From contig JAQGOE010000205.1 in NCBI GenBank assembly GCA_028293725.1, positions 1 to 64,000 on the forward strand: DNA of 64,000 bases, read 5' to 3'. The notes beneath the pieces were generated by a model that was not told the origin of the DNA, searched no databases, and saw nothing but the letters and a program-made list of their open reading frames with translations. Source of the stretch: Gammaproteobacteria bacterium (lineage in GTDB: Bacteria; Pseudomonadota; Gammaproteobacteria; Steroidobacterales; Steroidobacteraceae). Below, in pieces: positions 43,480 through 50,847 of this stretch (positions are counted from its first letter, which is position 1; every line of letters starts with the position of its first letter). A program made the translations under genes and the position numbers.

Positions 43480-43540
43480 GACCCACACGCCATCGGGGCG
43501 AACCTGGCGAGCCTCATCATTCCGGCGCACTCCTGGCGTC

Positions 43541-43846
43541 TCATCGTCCCGCCGCCCGCGTATACAACCCCGCTCTCACCGGACCGTACTTACGCTCGCC
43601 CTCACGCATAGCCTCCATATAGGCGTTCCACTCAAATCCGCGCAGGGCCGCGTAGTGCATGAGAATCTGCCCGTTGACGCCCATGACATAGAGCAGCCCG
43701 ATATCAGGATCACGCAGCGCGGTCTGTTCCTCCGCGGTCAATTCGTAGTCCGCCAGCAGCGACTCGAACTCCTGGTCAAACCGACGCCGCACCGCCGGAT
43801 CCCGGTTGAGTTGAAACATCAGCTTTTGCACGTTGTAAAGACTCAT
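43541..43846 (-). CDS. LigA-type protocatechuate 4,5-dioxygenase alpha-subunit-like protein
   Basis: A 101-residue protein that matches the LigA domain: MFQLNRDPAVRRRFDQEFESLLADYELTAEEQTALRDPDIGLLYVMGVNGQILMHYAAL. The alpha subunit closes over the active site of the LigB subunit. The gene sits between the MarR regulator (4 bases upstream) and the ligB-like gene. Confidence 0.87.
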   Translation of the reverse strand: MSLYNVQKLMFQLNRDPAVRRRFDQEFESLLADYELTAEEQTALRDPDIGLLYVMGVNGQILMHYAALRGFEWNAYMEAMREGERKYGPVRAGLYTRAAGR

Positions 43847-43850
43847 ACCT

Positions 43851-44444
43851 TCATTCCCCCCGCCGCTTGCGCGCCCGGGTGGCCGGCTTCTGACTCGAAA
43901 TGTCCTCCAGCGAATCCTGCAACTCCTGCAGCAAGGTGAACAGTTGTGTCACCCTCTCGACCCCGAAGCGCTCGGCGATCTGCGCATAGATCCGCTCCGA
44001 ATCCGGCGCATGAGTGCTGATGAGCCGCAGTCCCTTGGGCTCGAGGCTCACCACACTGCGCCGCAGATCCGAATCCAGTTGTTTGCGGCTGACGAGCTGC
44101 CGCTTTTCCATGTCGGGGAGGATGCGCGACAGACTGGGTCCCAACAGGAAGGTGGCTTCAGCGAGTTCCGTAACCTCCATGGCCCCAGCGTGAGCCAGCG
44201 CGCGCAAGATGCGCCACTGTTGCTCTGTTACACCACGGCTTCTCAGCCCCGGCCGAAAGAGACACATCACGGCTTCACGCGTACGCAACAGCGCCATCGG
44301 GAGCGATTCAGAAAAAGCACGCATCGGTAATGCCTTGCGCGCCATCGGTACGCCGGCCGCGGAATCGTCCAGTATGCCGCCCGGTTTGCCTCCCACCGGA
44401 TCGCCGGCCGCCGGTAGGCCGGCCCCCGGTTTCTCAGCCGACAT
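43851..44444 (-). CDS. MarR-family transcriptional regulator (HpaR-like)
   Basis: A 197-residue regulator. Residues about 55-185 form a MarR winged helix (SLPMALLRTREAVMCLFRPGLRSRGVTEQQWRILRAL, then LGPSLSRILPDMEKRQLVSRKQLDSDLRRSVVSLEPKG). It is of the HpaR/HpcR type, which represses homoprotocatechuate operons. The first about 40 residues are a Gly/Pro-rich extension. ATG 44444 overlaps the preceding FAH gene by 11 bases, so it is embedded in the operon it probably controls. A candidate operator is at 48166-48187. Confidence 0.82.
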   Translation of the reverse strand: MSAEKPGAGLPAAGDPVGGKPGGILDDSAAGVPMARKALPMRAFSESLPMALLRTREAVMCLFRPGLRSRGVTEQQWRILRALAHAGAMEVTELAEATFLLGPSLSRILPDMEKRQLVSRKQLDSDLRRSVVSLEPKGLRLISTHAPDSERIYAQIAERFGVERVTQLFTLLQELQDSLEDISSQKPATRARKRRGE

Positions 44445-45294
44445 CGTCCACCACCGTGTTGCGCAGAACTCCCACACGCGACACTTCGACTTCGACCACG
44501 TCCCCCGCAACAAGATAGCGTGGCGGGTCGAAGCGCGCGCCCGCGCCGCTGGGCGTTCCGCTGAAAATCACATCGCCCGGCTCGAGCGAGCAGAAGGTCG
44601 ACAGATAGCTGATCAGATACGGGATCGAGAACAGCATGCGGTCACTGGTGTCGTTCTGGCGCTCTTCGCCGTTCACGCGTGTCATAACACGCAGGGGCGC
44701 GGTACCGACCTCATCAGCTGTAACAATGTAGGGGCCGATAGCACCGGAGCTGTCGAAATTCTTCCCCTGTGTGACGTTGAATTTCGAGTGACGCAACCAA
44801 TCACGGACGGACCCTTCGTTGCCGCAGGTGTAGCCGAATACGTGCGACAGCGCCATCTCCGGCTTGATCCGGCGGCCGCCCGCACCAATCAAAACGACGA
44901 TCTCACCTTCATAGTCGAGCTGCTCGGACTCACGCGGCCGGAGAATCGGCTCGCCGTGCGCGGTCAGAGAAGTATGTGACCGCATGAACAGGCTCGGATA
45001 TTTCGGCCGCTCGCTGCCGTCCTTGTATTCCTCGTTCCGTTCGGGATAGTTGACACCGATGCAGAAGTAGCGCGTGTCGCGGCCGACCGGCTTGAGAATC
45101 TGCACATCCGCGAGTGCGTAGTCATTCTGGTCCAACGCAGCGATACTGCGCGCGGGCCCCATGAGCCCCGAGCGAATAAACGTCACCGCGTCGGTAACCT
45201 CATGTCCCAGCCGCGCGCCGAGATCGACGATTCCGTGCGATCCGACCGCTCCGACGGACTCACGGCCTTCCGCGCGAAAGTTAATCAGTTTCAA
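44434..45294 (-). CDS. fumarylacetoacetate hydrolase (FAH) family protein
   Basis: A 286-residue FAH-fold enzyme with metal-binding and catalytic segments YEGEIVVLIG, FGYTCGNEGSVRDW and FSGTPSGAGARFDPP. Within a meta-cleavage operon, FAH proteins act as HpaG-type decarboxylase/isomerases, as hydratases, or as acylpyruvate hydrolases. It overlaps the aldolase gene by 4 bases. A second, different FAH protein is encoded divergently at 48211-49248, so the two could cover the decarboxylase and isomerase or hydratase steps. Confidence 0.82.
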   Translation of the reverse strand: MKLINFRAEGRESVGAVGSHGIVDLGARLGHEVTDAVTFIRSGLMGPARSIAALDQNDYALADVQILKPVGRDTRYFCIGVNYPERNEEYKDGSERPKYPSLFMRSHTSLTAHGEPILRPRESEQLDYEGEIVVLIGAGGRRIKPEMALSHVFGYTCGNEGSVRDWLRHSKFNVTQGKNFDSSGAIGPYIVTADEVGTAPLRVMTRVNGEERQNDTSDRMLFSIPYLISYLSTFCSLEPGDVIFSGTPSGAGARFDPPRYLVAGDVVEVEVSRVGVLRNTVVDDVG

Positions 45295-46202
45295 GCGGCA
45301 CGGTCTCCTAACAGCCCGACCCGCTTGAGCACGGCATCCAGACGTCGTTCCAACTCGGGCGTGGCCGGCACCATCGGCAGGCGATGCTCATTGGCAGGCA
45401 GCAGACCCAGCCGTTTCATCATGTACTTCATCGGAATCGGGTTCGTGTCGAAGAACACGGCCTGGTTGATCTCGAACAACTGGTGGTGCAGAGCTTGCGC
45501 CGCCGCCAGGTCGTTGCGCCAGACGGCATCGCAAAGATCGGACAGAATCCGCGGCTGTAGATTCCCAACCGCGTTCATCAGGCCACAGGCCCCGACCGCC
45601 ATCATCGGGAAGCTCAGTTCCTCGAGTCCGACAAACACCTTGAACTCCGGGCCCAGCGCCGCGTGGCATTCGGAGACCAGTGCGAGGTCGTTTACTGCGT
45701 GCTTCATTCCGACGAAGTTGGGTGACTTCGCACGCAACTCCTTCAGGGTGTCGATCGTGACGTTGACGGCCGCGCGCCCGGGAATGTGATAAACCATCCA
45801 CGGCAGATCCGTCAGAGAAGCAAGCTCGAGGTAGTAAGCAATGAGGCCTCGTTGCGGCGGCCGGATGTAGTACGGCGTAACGATGAGGAGCGAGTCCACA
45901 CCAGCCTTCGCGGCATACTCTGTTAATTCACGCGTTTCGCGCAGCGACTGTGAACCGGTGGCCGCCACGACGGGGACCTTCCCGGCAGCCACCTGCACGG
46001 CGACATCCACGAGCCGATTGCGCTCCTCCACCGACAGTGTCGAGGGCTCGGCGGTCGTGCCGTTCACGAGGATCCCATGCGACCCGTTCTTGATCAGGCA
46101 CGCCACCAGTCGCGCGTAGGTTTCGTAATCCACTTCGCCATTGTGAAACGGCGTCACCAGCGGCGGGATGGACCCCTTGAGTCGGTCGAGTTGTGCGTTC
46201 AT
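45291..46202 (-). CDS. dihydrodipicolinate synthase/N-acetylneuraminate lyase family aldolase
   Basis: A 303-residue class I aldolase of the DapA superfamily: Thr49-Thr50 in VNGTTAE, Tyr111, Tyr138 (VYHIPGR with Arg143) and Schiff-base Lys167 in VGMKHAVND. Its place between the FAH protein and the HpaE dehydrogenase, with 4-base overlaps on both sides, argues against lysine synthesis. In aromatic pathways this superfamily includes hydratase-aldolases such as NahE and PhdJ that form pyruvate plus an aldehyde. It may therefore replace the HpaI aldolase, and perhaps the HpaH hydratase, neither of which is present here. Confidence 0.82.
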   Translation of the reverse strand: MNAQLDRLKGSIPPLVTPFHNGEVDYETYARLVACLIKNGSHGILVNGTTAEPSTLSVEERNRLVDVAVQVAAGKVPVVAATGSQSLRETRELTEYAAKAGVDSLLIVTPYYIRPPQRGLIAYYLELASLTDLPWMVYHIPGRAAVNVTIDTLKELRAKSPNFVGMKHAVNDLALVSECHAALGPEFKVFVGLEELSFPMMAVGACGLMNAVGNLQPRILSDLCDAVWRNDLAAAQALHHQLFEINQAVFFDTNPIPMKYMMKRLGLLPANEHRLPMVPATPELERRLDAVLKRVGLLGDRAA

Positions 46203-47728
46203 GTTCCTAGCTTTGGTACACGATGCGTGCCGTGAGCGATGCAGATGTTCTTCGTCTCCATGTAGAAGTCGAAGCTGTAGTCGCCGCCATCGCGGCCAAT
46301 GCCGCTTGCCTTCATGCCCCCAAATGGCGTGGGCAGATGTCGGTTATTCTCGGAGTTCACCCAGACCATTCCCGCATCGACGGCGTGCGCCATACGCAGC
46401 GCCCGGCCGGAATCGGCGGTCCAGATATAGGCGGTGAGGCCGTAAGGAGTGTCGTTGGCGATTTTCAAGGCCTCCGCCTCGGTCTCGAACGGCAATACCG
46501 TCAGCACGGGGCCAAAGATCTCCTCGCGGGCGATCCGCATCGTGCTCTTCGCGTGAGTAAACAGGGTTGGCTGCACGTAGTACCCGGACCCGAGGCCCTC
46601 GGCTCGTGCGCCACCCGCCCTGATCTGGGCGCCGTCGTCGCGGGCAATCTTGAAATAACTCAACACCTTGTCGAGATGACGCTGGTGGATGAGCGGCCCG
46701 ATCACGGTCGCGGGGTCGAGCGGATGCCCAACTTTCAAATGCGCCACTCGTTCCGCAACGCGCTCGACGAAACGATCGTGGATGGAGCTATGAACCAACA
46801 GCCGGCTCGACGACGTGCAGCGCTCGCCATTCAGACTGTAGATCATGAACACGACGGCATCCACCGCGCGATCGATATCCGCGTCCTCGAACACGATCAC
46901 GGGATTCTTGCCACCGAGCTCGAGATGCACGCGCTTGAGGGTCGGCGCCCCCTGACTCATGATCAGACTGCCGGTGCGCGACTCGCCGATGAAAGCCGTC
47001 GCGCGAATGGCCGGATGCTCGGTCAGCAGCTTGCCGGTGCGCTCACCGATGCCGTTGACGAGGTTCACGACACCAGGTGGCACGCCCGCTTCGTTCATGA
47101 TCTCCGCCAGCAGCGTCGCCGTTAGCGGGCTCCACTCTGCGGGCTTATGGACGACCGTGCATCCCGCGGCCAACGCGGGTGCGATCTTCCACGTAGACAA
47201 CATGAACGGCGTATTCCATGGCGTAATGATCGCCACCGGTCCGATCGGTTGTCGAGCGGTGTAATTCAAATGCTCGGCGGCAGGCAACGCCAGGCCATCG
47301 GAGGCTCCGGGAGCACGGTCGGCGAAGAAGCGGAAATTCTCCGCAGCACGCAGAGCCGCACCGCTCATAAAACGCAGCGCCTGTCCGGTATCCCAGCATT
47401 CAACCAACGCAATCTCTTCGCGACGCGCTTCGATTGCATTGGCGACCCGATGGAGAATCGCGCGCCGCTCGTCACCTGTTTTCGCGCGCCACGCCGGAAA
47501 AGCAGCCTGCGCCGCTGTAGCGGCGGCATCTACATCCTGCTCATCACCGGAGACCACCTGGTTGATGACACGGCCATCCACGGGAGACACGTTGTCAAAA
47601 ACTTCCCGGCTTGCGCCACTGACAGGTTTACCGGCGATGAAATGGCCGAGCGGGGCGGCACGGAAGCGCTCGAGAAAGCCCTTGGCTTTCGCGAGGTTGG
47701 TTTCGAGATTGCCCGTCGGAGCACTCAC
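46199..47728 (-). CDS. hpaE: 5-carboxymethyl-2-hydroxymuconate semialdehyde dehydrogenase (HpaE)
   Basis: A 509-residue aldehyde dehydrogenase: Glu270 in LELGG, nucleophile Cys304 in NGERCTSSSR and TPWNTPF near 169-175. The final segment (ENNRHLPTPFGGMKASGIGRDGGDYSFDFYMETKNICIA) is characteristic of HpaE/HpcC. The enzyme oxidises the ring-cleavage semialdehyde of homoprotocatechuate to the diacid. It overlaps hpaF upstream and the aldolase downstream by 4 bases each. A different muconate semialdehyde could be the substrate, given the Lig-type dioxygenase. Confidence 0.88.
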   Translation of the reverse strand: MSAPTGNLETNLAKAKGFLERFRAAPLGHFIAGKPVSGASREVFDNVSPVDGRVINQVVSGDEQDVDAAATAAQAAFPAWRAKTGDERRAILHRVANAIEARREEIALVECWDTGQALRFMSGAALRAAENFRFFADRAPGASDGLALPAAEHLNYTARQPIGPVAIITPWNTPFMLSTWKIAPALAAGCTVVHKPAEWSPLTATLLAEIMNEAGVPPGVVNLVNGIGERTGKLLTEHPAIRATAFIGESRTGSLIMSQGAPTLKRVHLELGGKNPVIVFEDADIDRAVDAVVFMIYSLNGERCTSSSRLLVHSSIHDRFVERVAERVAHLKVGHPLDPATVIGPLIHQRHLDKVLSYFKIARDDGAQIRAGGARAEGLGSGYYVQPTLFTHAKSTMRIAREEIFGPVLTVLPFETEAEALKIANDTPYGLTAYIWTADSGRALRMAHAVDAGMVWVNSENNRHLPTPFGGMKASGIGRDGGDYSFDFYMETKNICIAHGTHRVPKLGT

Positions 47729-48135
47729 TGTTTCACCGCTCTTTGTGCCTCACGCTGTTTCACATATTCGTGCAGGTTGTTTTTCTTGAACGTCAGGACC
47801 GGGTCGATCTCCTGCATTTCGAGGGCGATCCCCAGCGGCAAGCGCTCGAACACAGCGCCGAGCTGCTGGCAGGCGACCGCAAAGATCGCTTCACAGGCTC
47901 GCTTGCGAGTGTCGACGTCGCGCCCGTGACCTACCCGAAGACTGATGTGTACGAACGCGTTGTCGGGATTCGCATCGGCAATGACGTAGTGCTGCGCCTC
48001 GTAGGCGCGAGTGCGAATGCCGCCGATGGGAAAAACGCCGGTCGCGAGCGCGGCCCCATGCACGGCGCGCAAAAAACCATCCAGGTCGAACTGCCCGCGC
48101 AAATTCGCGGAATACTCGATCACAATGTGCGCCAT
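47725..48135 (-). CDS. hpaF: 5-carboxymethyl-2-hydroxymuconate delta-isomerase (HpaF) with Ala in place of Pro1
   Basis: A 136-residue tautomerase-superfamily protein: HIVIEYSANLR, LAATGVFPIGGIRTRAY-like core (ATGVFPIGGIRTRA), FVHISLRVGHGRD, and LEMQEIDPVLTFKKNNLHEYVK match HpaF/CHMI. In this family the N-terminal proline exposed after Met removal is the catalytic base; here the start reads ATG GCG CAC, giving Met-Ala-His. The start is secure (AAGGGGG four bases upstream). It is the first gene of the operon and follows a good promoter. Either the protein works differently or is impaired, or a single base (CCG to GCG) is wrong. Confidence 0.85.
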   Translation of the reverse strand: MAHIVIEYSANLRGQFDLDGFLRAVHGAALATGVFPIGGIRTRAYEAQHYVIADANPDNAFVHISLRVGHGRDVDTRKRACEAIFAVACQQLGAVFERLPLGIALEMQEIDPVLTFKKNNLHEYVKQREAQRAVKQ

Positions 48136-48165
48136 CGCGCCCCCTTACGACGCTTGCGGGCAACA

Positions 48166-48187
48166 GATACTTAACATCATAATCATC
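48166..48187. promoter_or_regulatory. candidate MarR/HpaR operator
   Basis: An imperfect inverted repeat with arms GATACTT and AATCATC (five of seven positions complementary) overlaps the -10 box of the promoter in front of hpaF. It lies in the 75-base divergent region between hpaF and the second FAH gene. MarR proteins bind imperfect palindromes of this size; no direct proof. Confidence 0.35.
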
Positions 48188-48207
48188 TCCTCGGCGAGGG
48201 GTGTCAA
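48179..48207 (-). promoter_or_regulatory. sigma-70-type promoter of the meta-cleavage operon
   Basis: On the minus strand a perfect TTGACA (48202-48207) is followed after 17 bases by GATTAT (48179-48184), about 44 bases before the hpaF start. It is the best promoter match seen in the window and would drive hpaF through the MetE-like gene. Confidence 0.6.
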
Positions 48208-48210
48208 GCC

Positions 48211-49248
48211 ATGCGGTTCAAGCTCGGTACTTTTTCTGTGGCGGGCGGCGGCGCCCCATTTCCGGGCTTGGTGCTCGAGCAACTTGAGAGCGCCGGGACG
48301 CGCGGCGCCGCGGACCGGGTCATCCCCTTCGCCGGCCTCGAGCCGCTGCTGACCCGACTGAATCTGAAGCTGCGCGCCCCCGACTCGCTACTTTCGCTAC
48401 TCGCGGAGTGGGACGCCAACTTCCAGGCCCTCGCCATTCTGTGCGAGACATTTCCCGATGAGCTTGCGCAAGCCTCCGTGCCTGTCGATGACTTCCACGT
48501 CCGCGCCCCAATCGATCCGCCGCGGCAGGTGTTCTGTACCGTGGCCAACTTTCGCGGCCATGTGGTGGAGTCGATCGTTGACTACGGCGTGGCACCTCAC
48601 ACTGATGGAATGGATGCCGACGCCCGTCGCGCCTACGCCGATAAAGTCATAGAGGAGCGCCTCCGAGGCGTGCCGTACGCCTGCTTCAAACTTCCCTCGA
48701 CAGTGATCGGCCCCAACGACCCGCTCGAGATTCCGCGCCATGTACAGCGGCTCGACTGGGAGCTCGAGCTGGGAGTTGTGATTGGCCGGACGGCGCGCCG
48801 CGTGAGCCGCTCCAGCGCCATGAGTTATGTCGCCGGTTATGTCATCGTGAATGACATCACCGCGCGCGATATGGTGAGACGGACGGATGTCCCTGCAATG
48901 GGCACGGACTGGCTACAGGGCAAGAACGGCCCCGGATTCCTGCCTATGGGCCCCTACTTCGTACCCGCCGCCTTCCGGCCGGATCCCTACACTTGGAGAT
49001 TGACGCTGTCGTTGAATGACAGGCACATGCAGGATTGCCAGGTCTCGGACATGCTGTTCGATATCCCCACCCAGATCGAGTACATCTCACAGCACGCACG
49101 GCTCCTGCCCGGCGATGTCATCTGCACCGGCACGCCTGCCGGTTGCGGGACTCACTATAAACGTTACCTCCAACCCGGCGACGTCATCCATGGAGGCGCG
49201 GCGGAGCTCGGAACCCAACACACTCCCTGCGTCGAGGAATCGCGCTGA
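48211..49248 (+). CDS. second fumarylacetoacetate hydrolase (FAH) family protein
   Basis: A 345-residue protein with an N-terminal extension (1-105) and a C-terminal FAH domain: WELELGVVIGRTAR, GYVIVNDITARDM, LQGKNGPGFLPMGPYFVP, and CTGTPAGCGTHYKRYLQPGD. Longer FAH proteins of this sort are often labelled 2-keto-4-pentenoate hydratase/HpaG-like. It is transcribed away from hpaF and probably shares the regulatory region with the catabolic operon. The next gene, on the other strand, ends 15 bases later. The exact reaction cannot be fixed. Confidence 0.82.
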   Translation: MRFKLGTFSVAGGGAPFPGLVLEQLESAGTRGAADRVIPFAGLEPLLTRLNLKLRAPDSLLSLLAEWDANFQALAILCETFPDELAQASVPVDDFHVRAPIDPPRQVFCTVANFRGHVVESIVDYGVAPHTDGMDADARRAYADKVIEERLRGVPYACFKLPSTVIGPNDPLEIPRHVQRLDWELELGVVIGRTARRVSRSSAMSYVAGYVIVNDITARDMVRRTDVPAMGTDWLQGKNGPGFLPMGPYFVPAAFRPDPYTWRLTLSLNDRHMQDCQVSDMLFDIPTQIEYISQHARLLPGDVICTGTPAGCGTHYKRYLQPGDVIHGGAAELGTQHTPCVEESR

Positions 49249-49263
49249 CCCGAACCGGCGCGT

Positions 49264-50847
49264 TCAGCCGTCGTACCGCCGTTTCAAAGCAAGGATAGCC
49301 TCGGCCAACGCATCCGGGTTGATGGGCTTGGCCAGATGCTCCTGATACCCGCTCGCATGCGCCCGCGCGGCATCAGCAAGCCCTGCGAATGCCGTGAGGG
49401 CAAGAGCTGCGACTCTCCCGCCGCGCTCCGGCGGCCGGGCGCGCAACAGCTTCACGAATTCATAACCATCCATCCCCGGCATCCCGATATCCGACACCAC
49501 GACGTCGGGCAACCAGATATCCAACAGCTCGAGTGCCTTGACCGCACCACTCACCGCGTGCACCTCGAACCCGGCTTTCGTCAAACCGGCAGCGGTCACC
49601 TCGCGCGCATCCGGATCATCCTCGACCAACAACACGCGGGGCGGCGGTAGCGGCAAACCCGAGCTATCCGGAGCTGACTCCTTCCCCCGCTGCCTGCCGG
49701 AGGACTGCGAATGCGTCAAGCGGGGCAGTGTGACGGTGAACACCGAGCCCGACCCTTCGCCGGCGCTGTCCGCGCGCACCGAGCCGCGGTGCAGGTCGAC
49801 GACGTGACGCACGATCGCGAGCCCCAATCCCATGCCGGAGTGATGCCGGGTGCTGGTACTGTCCGCCTGCCTGAAGCGCTCGAACACGAACGGCAGAAAG
49901 TCCGGATCGATGCCGACTCCGGTGTCGGTCACCGTGATCGAGACATTCTCCACCGTCGATGTCAGGCGTACCTTGACGTGACCGCCCGCGGGCGTGAACT
50001 TCACGGCGTTGGAGAGCAGATTCCAAAAAACCTGTTGCAGCCGATCGGGGTCGCCGTTGATGCGCGCATCCCCAGCCTCGCGTGACAACGTAATCGTGAG
50101 CTGTTTGGCCTGAGCCACCAGGCGCAGGCTGTCGATCGCTAATTGCAACACTCTGCCGACATCGACATCCTGCATCACCAGGCGAAACTTACCCGTCACG
50201 ATGCGGGAGACATCGAGCAGATCTTCAATCAACTGTGCCTGCGAGCGCGCCGCACGCTCGATAGCCTCCGTGGCGCGCTGCTTTTGCGATTCGTCCAGCG
50301 GACCGGTGCGCAGCAGGTGCGACCACCCGATGATGATGTTCATCGGCGTGCGCAACTCGTGGGACAGATTCGCGAGGAATTCATCCTTGAGTTGTGTAGC
50401 CTCCTCGGCCTGCGCGCGCGCCGCCCGTTCGCGAGCCAGTGCTTCGCGTAACCCGGCCTCCGTACGCGCGAGGCGTAACAACACGCTGACGACCGTTTCG
50501 AGCTCTTTCGGCTCGAGCGGCTCGGTGAGGTAGATGTCCGCACCGTACTTGAGCGCTTCCCGCTGATGCTCCTTGGTGACGAACGTCGCGGAAATCTGAA
50601 TCACCGGAATGGTCCCGGTGACGGCATCCTCCTTAATGCGCCGGCAGACATCCAGCCCGCTCATGTCAGGCAACCGCACGTCGCAGAGCACGAGATCGGG
50701 CATCAGCTCACGGGTTTTCTGGAGGGCGTCCTTACCGTTATCGCACTCTACGACTTCGTAGCCACCCTGCCGCAACACGCGCGTCTTCGTGTAGCGCGTA
50801 TCGGGGGTGTCGTCGCAGTTCAGAATGAGGATGCGGCGGGTATTCAC
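49264..50847 (-). CDS. receiver - histidine kinase - receiver hybrid protein of the stressosome locus
   Basis: A 527-residue soluble protein. Domains: receiver (1-125, Asp56 in LCDVRLPD), coiled linker, HisKA with His163 in NLSHELRTPMN, HATPase (NLLSNAVKFTP, DTGVGIDP, GMGLGLAIVRH), and a second receiver (about 405-520, SDIGMPGMDG). No membrane segment. It overlaps the upstream kinase gene by 4 bases and is the last gene of the stressosome operon. The first receiver probably accepts phosphate from the upstream kinase; no DNA-binding output domain is present. Confidence 0.88.
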   Translation of the reverse strand: MNTRRILILNCDDTPDTRYTKTRVLRQGGYEVVECDNGKDALQKTRELMPDLVLCDVRLPDMSGLDVCRRIKEDAVTGTIPVIQISATFVTKEHQREALKYGADIYLTEPLEPKELETVVSVLLRLARTEAGLREALARERAARAQAEEATQLKDEFLANLSHELRTPMNIIIGWSHLLRTGPLDESQKQRATEAIERAARSQAQLIEDLLDVSRIVTGKFRLVMQDVDVGRVLQLAIDSLRLVAQAKQLTITLSREAGDARINGDPDRLQQVFWNLLSNAVKFTPAGGHVKVRLTSTVENVSITVTDTGVGIDPDFLPFVFERFRQADSTSTRHHSGMGLGLAIVRHVVDLHRGSVRADSAGEGSGSVFTVTLPRLTHSQSSGRQRGKESAPDSSGLPLPPPRVLLVEDDPDAREVTAAGLTKAGFEVHAVSGAVKALELLDIWLPDVVVSDIGMPGMDGYEFVKLLRARPPERGGRVAALALTAFAGLADAARAHASGYQEHLAKPINPDALAEAILALKRRYDG

